Positions 28,392 through 37,259 of a stretch of DNA of 64,000 bases are shown here, piece by piece. The notes under the pieces are model-generated. The model saw nothing but the letters and a program-made list of their open reading frames with translations. It was not told the origin of the DNA and did no database searches. The position numbers were made by a program, and so were the translations under genes. Source of the DNA: Pelagibius sp050043265 (GTDB lineage: Bacteria > Pseudomonadota > Alphaproteobacteria > Kiloniellales > Kiloniellaceae); contig JBHJIR010000015.1 in the NCBI GenBank assembly GCA_050043265.1, positions 38,195 through 102,194 of the forward strand, written 5' to 3'. The first letter of the stretch is position 1. Each line of letters begins with the position of its first letter.

Positions 28392-29213
28392 CTACATATC
28401 ACGCTTAAGATCATTTATTTCGGACAAAATTCTACGCACCTTGATTCTAAATAATTTATTGTCCGACAAAAAGAAACTATCATCCTTTATATCTTTATCT
28501 ATTTTGCGCAATACATACTTTCTCTTGATACTCGCCGCGACCTTACTTCTCAGATTCGATTGTCTCCAGATCGGCGGAAGTTTAAGAGGATCAAACTCCA
28601 AATCCATGGAATGACACCAATCCTCCCATTTGAATTTGTGTGTTTCATGCTCATGAACCGCATTAAAACCTGATACAGGCCGCCAGGGAATTCTTAAGGC
28701 ATCAGCAGCAATCGCACCGTGCATCGCCTCACAAAACACCCTCTTACACTCAGAAATTCTTTGTAAAACAGTTTCGACATCATCGTTTGGCGAAATGTAC
28801 TGCATTCCCATTTCAGAACAAACTTCACGCCAAACGGTCTGATCTGAGCGAAAATATCCAACAAGCCCTATTGCCGATCCCCGAGGCTGGACCTCTTTGA
28901 ATTCGGCAATCAGTATCCCTGGATCCGTAATAAACTCGACACCGTCATAAAGCGCTGCCGTGCGCGGGCCGCGGACGAAACGCACATCGAACGTATCGTC
29001 GAACACAATCGGGTTTCCGGGCCCTCGGGCTCCCACTCCGAAAATAATTTTTTTCCCATCAAGGTCACAAAGGCGACTGTCCAGAATTGACCCAATTCCA
29101 CACAAATATTGCCCGTCTCCATCAATGTAGTCGCCAAAAACTTTTGGCCAAATCGAAAGATTTAACTCATCTCCAAAATTTTCTTCTTCGGCGCGATAAA
29201 AATAGATCTTCAC
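28392..29213 (-). CDS. Polysaccharide pyruvyl transferase family protein (ExoV-like)
   Basis: 273 aa. The N-terminus MKIYFYRAEEENFGDELNLS with NFGDELN is the signature of ExoV-type ketal pyruvate transferases, followed by GIGSILDSRL, FGVGARGPGNP, FVRGPRTAALYDG, FITDPGIL and EAMHGAIAADALRIPW. These enzymes add pyruvate ketals from PEP to a sugar of the repeat unit, giving the EPS negative charge. The gene is conspicuously AT-rich with Lys/Ile-rich AAA and ATA codons, unlike both sides, so recent horizontal acquisition is likely. Flanks of 147 and 95 bases are also AT-rich. Confidence 0.82.
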   Translation of the reverse strand: MKIYFYRAEEENFGDELNLSIWPKVFGDYIDGDGQYLCGIGSILDSRLCDLDGKKIIFGVGARGPGNPIVFDDTFDVRFVRGPRTAALYDGVEFITDPGILIAEFKEVQPRGSAIGLVGYFRSDQTVWREVCSEMGMQYISPNDDVETVLQRISECKRVFCEAMHGAIAADALRIPWRPVSGFNAVHEHETHKFKWEDWCHSMDLEFDPLKLPPIWRQSNLRSKVAASIKRKYVLRKIDKDIKDDSFFLSDNKLFRIKVRRILSEINDLKRDM

Positions 29214-29308
29214 ATCTAAATTCCGCCTTCATCCCTTGAAATTCGACTCACCAAAAGATCACAAATGACAAACATGAATCTGCGGGGCGCAGGTTTACCG
29301 CGCGTGGA

Positions 29309-30415
29309 TCACAGCGGATCCCTATCAAGACTCGACCCCGGACCTGCATACCCTGTAGCGGTTAGTTCTCCCATCCGGGCCCAGGTTCTTGTCTTCGCCT
29401 CCGCGAGATTATAGCGGCCCATCGCCTTCAGGTCCGCTTGCCGTGCTGCTTTCAGGGCGGCCGGCAGTTCCCCTTCCCCGAAGTACAGCGCGCCCGCATC
29501 GCCGGGTACGTCGAACACCCGCGCCGAGTCCGGCAGGATGAGAGGCTTGCCGAACGACATCGCCAGCAGGGTCGAGCCCGAGGTGAGCGCACGCGCGAAA
29601 GGCAGCACGACGACGTCGGCCAGCGCGAGATAGGCCGTCATCAATTCGTCGGGCACGAAGCCCTTGCGCAGCACAATGCGGTCGTCCGCGGCCGCATCGG
29701 CCTCCAGCCAATCGGACGCCTCGGTCGGAAAATTCGGGCCGGCAATGACCAGCCGGACGTCGGTGTCCGGCAGGTCCCGGAAGGCCTTGACCAGTGCCTC
29801 GACCCCTTTGTAGCGGCGCAGCGCCCCGACGAAGAGGTAGACGAAGGGGCGATCCTCCAGGCCGAACGCCGCCCGCAGGTCCGCCACCACAGAGGGCTCG
29901 GCGTCGGCATACTGTCCGATGTAACTGGCGTGCGGCACGATGGTCGTCTTTCCGGCAAGGGCCGTCCGGTACTCCGTCTCCAGCAGGCGCAAGGCGCTTT
30001 CGCTGTGGACGAAGCAGCCGGTCACATGGGCCGCCAGCAGCCGCCGGATCCGCCGCTCCCAGGCTTCGTCACCGCTCTCGTGCGCCAACAGGTTGTGGAT
30101 GGTCCAGAACACGCGCACGCCCAGCAAACGGCAAAGCCGCAGATCGAGGATCAGGGCAAACAGCTTCAAATACCGCATGAGGCGGCCCGGCGACCACAGG
30201 TGGGCGGCGACGAGTTCCGCGACCCAATGGAGATGCAGCACCCCGCAGTCGGGTCTTTGCCGGCACAGCCGCAGCAGCGGCAGGCGCGCCTTGGGATAGT
30301 CGGCGAATTCGACCTGACAGCCCTGCTCGCCCAGCGCGGCGGCCAGCATGGACTGATAGGGGTTGCCCGCCCGCCAATCCGGCACGAAAAGGATCTTTCG
30401 ATGGTTCCGGGCCAT
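29309..30415 (-). CDS. Glycosyltransferase family 4 protein (GumH/AceC-like)
   Basis: 368 aa from the ATG at 30415; the frame extends to 30514 and a GTG at 30427 is possible, but similarity begins at KILFVPDWRAGNPYQSML. Other segments: VFWTIHNLLAHE, TIVPHASYIGQY, YLFVGALRRYKGVEALVKAF and ALTSGSTLLAMSFGKPLILP. These resemble retaining GT4 enzymes of xanthan/acetan-type pathways. GC content returns to the window norm here, marking the edge of the AT-rich islet. Divergent from the flippase gene. Confidence 0.78.
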   Translation of the reverse strand: MARNHRKILFVPDWRAGNPYQSMLAAALGEQGCQVEFADYPKARLPLLRLCRQRPDCGVLHLHWVAELVAAHLWSPGRLMRYLKLFALILDLRLCRLLGVRVFWTIHNLLAHESGDEAWERRIRRLLAAHVTGCFVHSESALRLLETEYRTALAGKTTIVPHASYIGQYADAEPSVVADLRAAFGLEDRPFVYLFVGALRRYKGVEALVKAFRDLPDTDVRLVIAGPNFPTEASDWLEADAAADDRIVLRKGFVPDELMTAYLALADVVVLPFARALTSGSTLLAMSFGKPLILPDSARVFDVPGDAGALYFGEGELPAALKAARQADLKAMGRYNLAEAKTRTWARMGELTATGYAGPGSSLDRDPL

Positions 30416-30596
30416 ACTGACGCGCACCGATCCGTTGCAATTCTTCCCAGGAAGACACCAATCATAGTAGAAAGGCGTTGGATCGAAAATCACTTGTAAA
30501 TGCTTGCGGCGCAAACACTAATTCATGCAAATCTAGCGGCCGGCCGGGCCACGGGGATGACTGTCACGGCCAGCCTTTCAATCCCAAAGGACCTCA

Positions 30597-32054
30597 TTGG
30601 TGTCAATCCGCACTTCCGTTGCCTGGACGTTCAGCGAGCAGTTCCTGCAGTACGGCATCCAGCTTGCGGCCTCCGTTATCATTGCACGGCTGCTGACCCC
30701 GGATGAGATGGGCGTTTTCGCCCTGGCCATGTCGGCCTCCGCGATTCTCACGTCGCTCAGAACCTTCGGTATCGGAAACTATCTCATCCGCGAACCGGAG
30801 CTGACGCTGGACAAGATCCGCTCCGCCTTCGGCGTCATGCTGGTGATCTCCTGGTCGCTGGGCCTGGCCCTGTTTCTTTTGCGCGACCTCATCGCGGGCA
30901 TCTATGAACGTCCGGACATCGCCGACGTCATATCCCTGATCTCTCTGAACTTCTTCGTCGCTCCCTTCGGCGCCCCGGCGTTCTCGATGTTGACCAGAGA
31001 GATGCGGTTTCAGGCGCTGCACAATATCGGTCTGGCGACCTCTGCGACCGGCTCCTTCGTCAGCGTTGCCCTGGCCTACTCGGGCGCCAGCTACATGGCT
31101 CTGGCCTGGGGCCTTCTGACCACCAGCTTTCTCCATGCCATCTGTTGCATGGCCATAATGCCGCGCTACGCGTTGCTTTGGCCTTCCTTCGTCCACTGGC
31201 GCAAGATCACTCACTTCGGGGGGCTCCTCGCGGTCAGTTCGCTTTTTGGAACGGTGAATTCCGAAGGAATCACATTCTTCCTCGGCGTCTTCATCAATCC
31301 GGCCGCAGTGGCTCAGTTCAACAGAGCCGTGCAGGTCCCAAGCCTGCTGCGCCAGGGAATTTTCGGTCCTATCAGCCGCGTCCTCACACCCGCATGGTCA
31401 AAGGACGTCCGCGACGGGCGTTCCATCGGGCCCGCCGCCGAGAAGCTCACCGCGCTGAACACGGCAATCGTCTGGCCCCCCTTCCTCGCCCTCAGCCTGA
31501 TCTCCGTGCCGTTCATTGTTCTCGTTTTCGGCCCGAACTGGCAGCCGGCCGGCGAGATATTTCCGTGGGTTCTTCTTTCCAACGCGGTATTGGCGATGCT
31601 GCCCCAGCCTGAGCAGGTCCTGGTCCCCCATGGCCAGGTCGGGCGCGTCTTTACCGTCCGCAGCGTCGGCGTGCTGATTTCCCTTGCCCTGACGGCCTAT
31701 GCGGCCCCCCTCGGCCTCAACGCTTTTGCGATATCCAGAGTGGTAATCTCGGTCATCTTTCTGACCCTTATTTTCTTTGCGGTGAAATCGGTCATCGAAT
31801 TCAAGCTGGGGACATACGTCAAACTCTACCTCCGCTCCGCCGTCATCGCCGTCGTCGCCTCGATCCCGGCCGCGGTCTTTCATTTCACCGGCCGGGAGTC
31901 GATGACGCTGCCGGAGTTGCTCCTCATCGTCGCGTCCTGTGCCGTCCTCTGGCTGCTCGGCATCGCGCTCACCCGGCACTTCATCTGGCAGGAGGTCCTC
32001 TCGCTGGGACGCCATCTGCTGGACCGCCTGAAGCAGTCGCGCACCAAGCGCTGA
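30597..32054 (+). CDS. Polysaccharide flippase (Wzx/oligosaccharide flippase family)
   Basis: 485 aa with about 12-14 hydrophobic segments and no ATPase motifs. N-terminal VSIRTSVAWTFSEQFLQYGI and ARLLTPDEMGVFALAMS are the hallmark of the MOP-superfamily PST exporters (PF01943/PF13440). It would flip the undecaprenyl-linked repeat unit across the inner membrane. Start is TTG 30597 or GTG 30600. The only flippase candidate in the window, so probably the locus Wzx. Methyltransferase genes follow on the same strand. Confidence 0.86.
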   Translation: MVSIRTSVAWTFSEQFLQYGIQLAASVIIARLLTPDEMGVFALAMSASAILTSLRTFGIGNYLIREPELTLDKIRSAFGVMLVISWSLGLALFLLRDLIAGIYERPDIADVISLISLNFFVAPFGAPAFSMLTREMRFQALHNIGLATSATGSFVSVALAYSGASYMALAWGLLTTSFLHAICCMAIMPRYALLWPSFVHWRKITHFGGLLAVSSLFGTVNSEGITFFLGVFINPAAVAQFNRAVQVPSLLRQGIFGPISRVLTPAWSKDVRDGRSIGPAAEKLTALNTAIVWPPFLALSLISVPFIVLVFGPNWQPAGEIFPWVLLSNAVLAMLPQPEQVLVPHGQVGRVFTVRSVGVLISLALTAYAAPLGLNAFAISRVVISVIFLTLIFFAVKSVIEFKLGTYVKLYLRSAVIAVVASIPAAVFHFTGRESMTLPELLLIVASCAVLWLLGIALTRHFIWQEVLSLGRHLLDRLKQSRTKR

Positions 32055-32162
32055 CGGGTGGCCAGCATCTTCTCGCCTCTGCGCCGCGCAGGCTGCTAAG
32101 GTAGCGCCCGGCCGGGGCGGCGGCCCCGCGGCAAGGCCTGCTGAGCTGCGAAAGGAAGAGAC

Positions 32163-32753
32163 GTGATCGGAACCGTTCTGCGCCGCCTGGGACTCTATCA
32201 GAAGCTTCAGGCGCACTTCGTCGAAGCCCTTGTCATCCCCTCCTTCACCAGGGGCCAGATCGGCGTCGCGGAAGCCCGTCTGCTGGGCCGCCTCGTGCGC
32301 GACCTGACGTCCGCGGGGCCCATCGTGGAGATCGGCACCCTGTTCGGGCGCTCGACCCGCATCCTCTGCGAGAACGCCAGGCCCGGCCAGCAGGTCATCA
32401 CCGTCGACCGCTTCTCGTGGAACCCCCTGGGGCTGACGCCCGAGGAGCACCACCGGCTTACCGCCTCTGCCCTCGCCGAGGTCACCGCCAGCGGCGCCCT
32501 CACCCTGCTGAAGCAGGACAAGGAGGCCTTCTTCGCCGCGTGGGACGGCGGCCCGCCGGCCATGGTCTTCACCGACGCCGACCACTCCTACGAAGGGGTG
32601 AAGCGGGACATCGAATGGGCCCGCTCCGTCGGCGCCGAAGTGATCTGCGGCGACGACTATTCCGCGGGCTGCCCCGGCACCATCCAGGCGGTCGACGAGT
32701 TCGGCGGCCCGGTGGAGCTTTCCGGCCGGCTCTGGCGCATCGCGGCCGGCTAG
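32163..32753 (+). CDS. Class I SAM-dependent methyltransferase, small
   Basis: 196 aa, GTG start at 32163 preceded by AAAGGAAGAG. SAM motif I GPIVEIGTLFGRSTRILCEN, then VITVDRFSWNPLGL, a later MVFTDADHSYEGVKRDIEWA and EVICGDDYSAG. The D-A-D-H-S-Y-E motif places it with Methyltransf_24-type enzymes like that at 26199. Substrate probably a locus glycan; the evidence is only context. Same strand as the flippase, 108 bases downstream. Confidence 0.75.
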   Translation: MIGTVLRRLGLYQKLQAHFVEALVIPSFTRGQIGVAEARLLGRLVRDLTSAGPIVEIGTLFGRSTRILCENARPGQQVITVDRFSWNPLGLTPEEHHRLTASALAEVTASGALTLLKQDKEAFFAAWDGGPPAMVFTDADHSYEGVKRDIEWARSVGAEVICGDDYSAGCPGTIQAVDEFGGPVELSGRLWRIAAG

Positions 32754-32784
32754 GCCGCACCTGGACCTGGGGGGACCACCGCGC

Positions 32785-33501
32785 ATGGACATCAAGGAAG
32801 AGGACATCCTCGGGGACCACATCGCCGAGCATTGGTACTACGCCGCCAAGGGCCGGGCCCTGCGGCGCTTCCTGCAGGGCCCGCCTCCCGCGTCCATCCT
32901 CGACGTCGGGGCCGGCTCCGGGGTCTTCTCGAAGCTGCTGCTCGCGAACGGCGCGCAGGAAGCGGTCTGCGTCGATCCCGAATACCACGACGAGCAGACG
33001 CTGCGCGTCGACGGCAAGCCGCTGAGCTTCCGCCGCACCATCGAGTCCAGCACCGCGGACCTGGTCCTCATGATGGATGTCTGCGAGCACGTCGACGACG
33101 ACGCCGGCCTGATCGCCCACTATGCGGGCCTCGTCGCGCCGGGCACCCGCTTCCTGATCACCGTGCCCGCCTTCCAATTCCTGTTTTCCGGTCACGACGT
33201 CTTTCTGGAGCACAAGCGGCGCTACACCCTGGCGTCGCTCGAAGCCTGCGTGGCCGCTGCGGGGCTCGAGGTAATGCGCGGCGCCTACTACTTCGCGGCG
33301 GTCTTTCCCCTCGCCGCCGCCCAGCGGCTGGCCGAGCGGGCGCTGGTGCAGCGCGGCGCCCTGGCCCCCAAGAGCAGCCTTCGCCGGCACCATCCACTGG
33401 TCACCGGCGTGCTGAACGCCGCCTGCGCGGCCGAGCTGCCGTGGTTCTCCCACAACAGGCTGTTCGGCCTGAGCGTGTTCTGCCTCGCCCGCAAACCGTG
33501 A
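32785..33501 (+). CDS. Class I SAM-dependent methyltransferase (Methyltransf_11/23-like)
   Basis: 238 aa, ATG at 32785. Motif I SILDVGAGSGVFSKLLL, acidic motif AVCVDPEYHDE, LVLMMDVCEHVDDD (motif II, typical D-V-x-E-H-V), and TRFLITVPAFQFLFSGHDVFLEHKRRY reminiscent of UbiG/Methyltransf_23 enzymes in cell-surface loci. A hydrophobic C-terminal stretch (YYFAAVFPLAAAQRL) may touch the membrane. Follows the previous methyltransferase by 31 bases; convergent with gtrA. Confidence 0.78.
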   Translation: MDIKEEDILGDHIAEHWYYAAKGRALRRFLQGPPPASILDVGAGSGVFSKLLLANGAQEAVCVDPEYHDEQTLRVDGKPLSFRRTIESSTADLVLMMDVCEHVDDDAGLIAHYAGLVAPGTRFLITVPAFQFLFSGHDVFLEHKRRYTLASLEACVAAAGLEVMRGAYYFAAVFPLAAAQRLAERALVQRGALAPKSSLRRHHPLVTGVLNAACAAELPWFSHNRLFGLSVFCLARKP

Positions 33502-33544
33502 CGCCGGACTCCCCGCCATCCCGCCGCCGCGCGGTCATTGGCGG

Positions 33545-33985
33545 TCATTGGCGGCGGTCGCCAAACACCCAGAGCTTGGCGATGAGAAACACCACCAGCG
33601 GCACCACCAGCAGCATCGCCGCGATGGCCCAGACATAGGCGTAGCCGAAGTAGTCGACGATCAGGAACGCTACGGCCGAGTTCAGCGCCAGGCCGGTTGC
33701 CGCCGCGACGATGAACCTGGCAAAGGCGCGCCGCTCGCCTGGGGGGCGGCCGGCGGTCTCAACCCCGGCCGCCTGCCGGAAGGTGAAACGCGAATGGCCG
33801 ACGTAGGACAGCACCACCGCCAGGGAGAAGGCCAGCACGTTGGCCTGCCACGCCCGCACGGCTTCGCTTTCCATCAGCCCCGCGAAAGCCGTCACGTGGA
33901 CCAGGCTGGCCGCCAGTCCCACGGCGCCGAACTTCACGTACTGGATGCCCAGGTGGAAGAGCTGTCTGGTGTCGATCCGTAGCAT
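33545..33985 (-). CDS. GtrA-like small membrane protein
   Basis: 146 aa from the ATG at 33985. Four hydrophobic segments; YVKFGAVGLAASLVHVTAFA and NVLAFSLAVVLSYVGHSRFTF match the GtrA/DPMS family (PF04138), where the S-x-x-x-H-x-x-x-T-F element is conserved. GtrA proteins help translocate an undecaprenyl-P-sugar made by a GtrB-type GT. The gtrB-like gene is in the same operon (36075-37079), with a GT-C gene between, which supports that role. Confidence 0.86.
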   Translation of the reverse strand: MLRIDTRQLFHLGIQYVKFGAVGLAASLVHVTAFAGLMESEAVRAWQANVLAFSLAVVLSYVGHSRFTFRQAAGVETAGRPPGERRAFARFIVAAATGLALNSAVAFLIVDYFGYAYVWAIAAMLLVVPLVVFLIAKLWVFGDRRQ

Positions 33986-33992
33986 CGCCGGC

Positions 33993-35903
33993 CTATTGCG
34001 GCGCCACGGCGGTGCCGGCCTGCGCGCAGGGACGCGCGGCATAGACGACCCGGGGCTCGGGCAGCGCGACGCCGTTGAAAGGGTTGCGGTCGATCCGGTC
34101 GATCTCCTCCAGCGTCATGCAGCCGAGCGGGCGGATCTCCGCCGCCGCCGGGGCGTAGACGTAATCGATACCGGGGTTTTGCAGCGCCTCGGCCGGCAGC
34201 TGCCAGACGCCGTCGGGCGCGCGGTAGGTCAGCCGCGCCGACCACCGGCCGACAACGCGGTTGCCGAGCTGGCGGCCATAGGCCGCGTAGTTGGCCGTGC
34301 GCTCCGCCAGGTTCAGCACCGTCGCGCCCTGGGGCAGACGGTCCAGCACCGCCGGGTACTCCAGCACGGCGTGCCGCGGCGCCCCGGCGTTCTGGAGCAG
34401 CCGCCCGCCCGTCTCGATGCCCAGGGCGACGAAGACCACGGCGCCCATCAGCAGGATGGCGGCGCCGGCGGTGGCTTCGTACAGGCGGCGGAGCGAACCG
34501 CCGATATCCGACGCGGCCCAGGCGCAGAAGGGAATCGCCAGGGCGATCGCCGCCATCACATAGCGCGGCTGGCGGTCGTCCAGCACCCACCAGGCGCCGG
34601 TGATCGCCACGATCAGGATCAGCAGGTCCAGCAGCATCGCCCGCCGCCCGGCCGCGAGCTCCCGGCCCCGCGCCGCCAGCCGTGCACCGCCGAGCAGCAG
34701 TCCCGGCAGCAGCACCGCGGCGACGAAGGCGCCGAAGCCGGAGCTGTGCTTGAAGTTCTGCCCCAGGAAGTGCCCTTCGACCCAGGGATAGACAAGCCAC
34801 TGCCAGGGCGCCGTGACCCACTCGAACTGGTTTTCCGAGCGGTTGGTGAAATCGATGTCGGGTGCGCCCGGCCAGCCCAGCAGATCGAACAGCCCGGGGT
34901 AGTAGACCGGATAGAGCGGATTGCCGGTGGCGATCCAGTTCCGCAGCAGCCAGGGAAAGGCCACCGCGAAGGCGCAGAGGCCATAGGTCAGCGCGGGGGC
35001 GAACTGCCGGACCGAGAAGCGGCGCCCTTCTGCCGCCGCGCCGTGCCACAGCAGCAGGCAGCCGAGAACGGCAATGGGGATCAGGTGCAGGCTCTTGAAG
35101 CCGAAGGCCAGGCCCGCTGCCAGACCGGCGAGAACCGGCCAGGACGGATAGCACAGCGGCCGGGCCAGCGCGAAGTAGACGGCGATGACCATGAAGGCGA
35201 CGCCCGCCACGTCGGCGCCGACCTCGATGGCTGAAAAACTGAACACCGGGATCGTCGCGAGGCCGGCCGAGAACAGCAGCGAGAGGCTGCCGTCGGCGCC
35301 CGCGGCCCGCGACAGGACATAGCTCGCCACCGCCGCCAGCGCCAGGAAGGGCAGATTGGCCGCCGACGCGATCTTCTCCGGCAAGGCATCGAGGAACATG
35401 CCGTCCCACAGGCTGGCGTTGGCCGGATAGGCATGCATGAAGGCATTGTCCCACAGGTCGATGCCGCCCTCCCGGAAGATGTTGACGGCCAGGGGCAGAT
35501 GGTAGGCCTGCACCTCGAACCCCCGCGGGAAGCCGGTCAGCAGCATCGCGCCCAAAAAAACGTAGAGCAGTGCGACCAGCGCGGCGACGGCCAGCGCCAC
35601 CCGGCTGATGGGCTGCCGCGCCGGCGTTTCGCGGTTCCACCGCGCCCGGCCGCTGCGCGCCCGGCCCCACCACAGCCCCGCCGCGCAGGGCAAGGCGACG
35701 GCGACCCCGGCGTCCAGCCGGATGGCCGGCAGGCCCGTCGCCTGCTGGACCATGCCGAGCAGCAGCAGCGGCCCGAGCAGCAGGGCGAAGAACAGCAGCA
35801 GCCGGGCCAACAGGCGTGCCCGGCGGTCGTCCGGGGCGGCCGCGCTTGCCGCCCCCGCGGCCGCGACGGCGCCGCACGCGAGAAGCCACACGCCGTCGCT
35901 CAC
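33993..35903 (-). CDS. Large integral membrane glycosyltransferase (GT-C type)
   Basis: 636 aa, GTG start at 35903, with about 13 hydrophobic segments. An early periplasmic loop holds GFEVQAYHLPLAVNIFREGG and AYPANASLWDGMFLDALPEK; Glu/His/Asp residues in such a first loop are typical catalytic features of GT-C enzymes. Later NWIATGNPLYPVYYPGLFD and DDRQPRYVMAAIALAIPF fit the GT39/87-like layout. It would transfer a sugar from an undecaprenyl-P-sugar donor to the growing glycan on the periplasmic face, acting as the gtrC-equivalent of the cassette. Seven bases separate it from gtrA. Confidence 0.75.
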   Translation of the reverse strand: MSDGVWLLACGAVAAAGAASAAAPDDRRARLLARLLLFFALLLGPLLLLGMVQQATGLPAIRLDAGVAVALPCAAGLWWGRARSGRARWNRETPARQPISRVALAVAALVALLYVFLGAMLLTGFPRGFEVQAYHLPLAVNIFREGGIDLWDNAFMHAYPANASLWDGMFLDALPEKIASAANLPFLALAAVASYVLSRAAGADGSLSLLFSAGLATIPVFSFSAIEVGADVAGVAFMVIAVYFALARPLCYPSWPVLAGLAAGLAFGFKSLHLIPIAVLGCLLLWHGAAAEGRRFSVRQFAPALTYGLCAFAVAFPWLLRNWIATGNPLYPVYYPGLFDLLGWPGAPDIDFTNRSENQFEWVTAPWQWLVYPWVEGHFLGQNFKHSSGFGAFVAAVLLPGLLLGGARLAARGRELAAGRRAMLLDLLILIVAITGAWWVLDDRQPRYVMAAIALAIPFCAWAASDIGGSLRRLYEATAGAAILLMGAVVFVALGIETGGRLLQNAGAPRHAVLEYPAVLDRLPQGATVLNLAERTANYAAYGRQLGNRVVGRWSARLTYRAPDGVWQLPAEALQNPGIDYVYAPAAAEIRPLGCMTLEEIDRIDRNPFNGVALPEPRVVYAARPCAQAGTAVAPQ

Positions 35904-35904
35904 C

Positions 35905-36078
35905 CTAGGCCCCGCCGGACAGGCGCTGCACGGTCTGCCACAGCCCGCGCAGGAAATTGTGAATGCCCTCGCTGAAAGCCAGATAGGCCAGGAGGGAAAG
36001 AACGCTGGCCGCGGTCATGGCCATGTCGAAGCGGCCCCGGCGTTGCGGTCGCGCACCGCGGGTCTCGTGCGGGGTCAT
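35905..36078 (-). CDS. Small single-span membrane protein, 57 aa
   Basis: ATG at 36078 overlaps the gtrB stop (ATGA) and its own TAG (35905-35907) ends one base before the GTG of the GT-C gene, so three genes are translationally linked. The product has a basic N-terminus (MTPHETRGARPQRRGRFD), one hydrophobic helix (MAMTAASVLSLLAYLAF) and a short amphipathic tail ending RLSGGA. No family is recognised. Tight packing inside a gtrB/GT-C/gtrA operon makes a real gene likely, perhaps a subunit stabilising the GT complex. Confidence 0.7.
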   Translation of the reverse strand: MTPHETRGARPQRRGRFDMAMTAASVLSLLAYLAFSEGIHNFLRGLWQTVQRLSGGA

Positions 36079-37079
36079 GATCCCGATTCAAGCGCCACTT
36101 CGGCGCTGCTGTCCTCCCACGGCGTCGACAGGGTTGAGGGCGCGACCGCGCGCAGCAGGTACAGCGGCCGCCCTTTCGTCTCGTTGAAGATCCGCCCCAG
36201 GTACTCGCCCAGGATGCCCAGGCAGACAAGCTGAACCCCGCCCATGAAGAGGACGGCGACCATCAGCGACGGCCAGCCCTGAACGTCATCGCCGTACAGC
36301 AGGGTTTTGACGACCACCCAGGTACCGGCCGCAAAGGCCAGCAGCGCGATAACGATGCCCAGGTAGCTGGCGAGCCGAAGCGGCGCCACCGTTGCCGAGG
36401 TGATCGCCTCGATCGCGAGGTTCCAAAGCTTCCAGTAGTTCCACTTGGTGCTGCCCGCCAGCCGCGCGTCGCGGTGATACGGAACCGCCTTCTGACTGAA
36501 GCCGACCCAGGCAAAGACGCCCTTCATAAAGCGGTGCCGCTCGCGCAGTTGCTTCACGCTGTCCAAGGCCTGCCGGCTCAACAGGCGGAAATCGCCGGTG
36601 TTCGCCGGGATCGGCACTTCACCCAGGCGCACCATGAGACGATAGAACATCGACGCGGTATAGCGCTTCAGCGGCGTCTCGCCATCGCGCGCAATCCTTT
36701 GGGCATAGACCACATCCACAGCTTCGTCCCGCCATGCCCGGACCAGATCGGGGATCAGCTCCGGGGGATCCTGCAGGTCGGCATCGATAACGATGACGGC
36801 GTCCCCGACCGCCTGGTCCAGGCCGGCCGTTAAAGCGATTTCCTTCCCGAAGTTGCGGCTGAGATCGACGATCCCGATGCGCCTGTCGGCGCCGCGAAGC
36901 CGGCGCAGAATGGACAGGGTCGAATCGCTGCTGCCGTCGTTGACGTAGATGATCTCGGATCGATGAGGCAATTGCTCGAGAACGGCGGCGAGGCGGGTAT
37001 GAAACGCCTCCAGAACGTCCTCTTCGTTGTAGGCCGGAACCACAACTGAAAGCGTCGAGGAGTTCTCCCTTCGCAACAT
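36075..37079 (-). CDS. GtrB-like glycosyltransferase family 2 (undecaprenyl-P-sugar synthase)
   Basis: 334 aa. GT2 domain (LSVVVPAYNEEDVLEAFHTR, IYVNDGSSDSTL, LSRNFGKEIALTAGLDQA, VIVIDADLQDPPELI with the DADLQDP catalytic motif, MKGVFAWVGFSQ) followed by two C-terminal membrane helices. This is the DPM1/GtrB/ArnC architecture: a nucleotide sugar is transferred to undecaprenyl phosphate at the inner leaflet. First gene of the gtr-like cassette. ATG at 37079. Confidence 0.9.
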   Translation of the reverse strand: MLRRENSSTLSVVVPAYNEEDVLEAFHTRLAAVLEQLPHRSEIIYVNDGSSDSTLSILRRLRGADRRIGIVDLSRNFGKEIALTAGLDQAVGDAVIVIDADLQDPPELIPDLVRAWRDEAVDVVYAQRIARDGETPLKRYTASMFYRLMVRLGEVPIPANTGDFRLLSRQALDSVKQLRERHRFMKGVFAWVGFSQKAVPYHRDARLAGSTKWNYWKLWNLAIEAITSATVAPLRLASYLGIVIALLAFAAGTWVVVKTLLYGDDVQGWPSLMVAVLFMGGVQLVCLGILGEYLGRIFNETKGRPLYLLRAVAPSTLSTPWEDSSAEVALESGS

Positions 37080-37259
37080 GCTACCGCCCCTTCTTCAGAA
37101 AGCCTCGCCAAATGTTGAAAACGAGAGACCTGTGCCTACCGCCCTGCCCCGATCTCACGCGCCGCCGCGCAGCGGAAAGCCCCGCACCAAGACGACAAAG
37201 TCACGCGGCCCTCTCCAGAACCGTTTCTCCGCCGGTCATCCCCTCGGCCCCCGTCCCGC

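Noticed and set aside
27051..29308. Insertion sequence or prophage as source of the AT-rich islet
   Set aside because: No transposase, integrase, terminal inverted repeats or target duplication could be seen.
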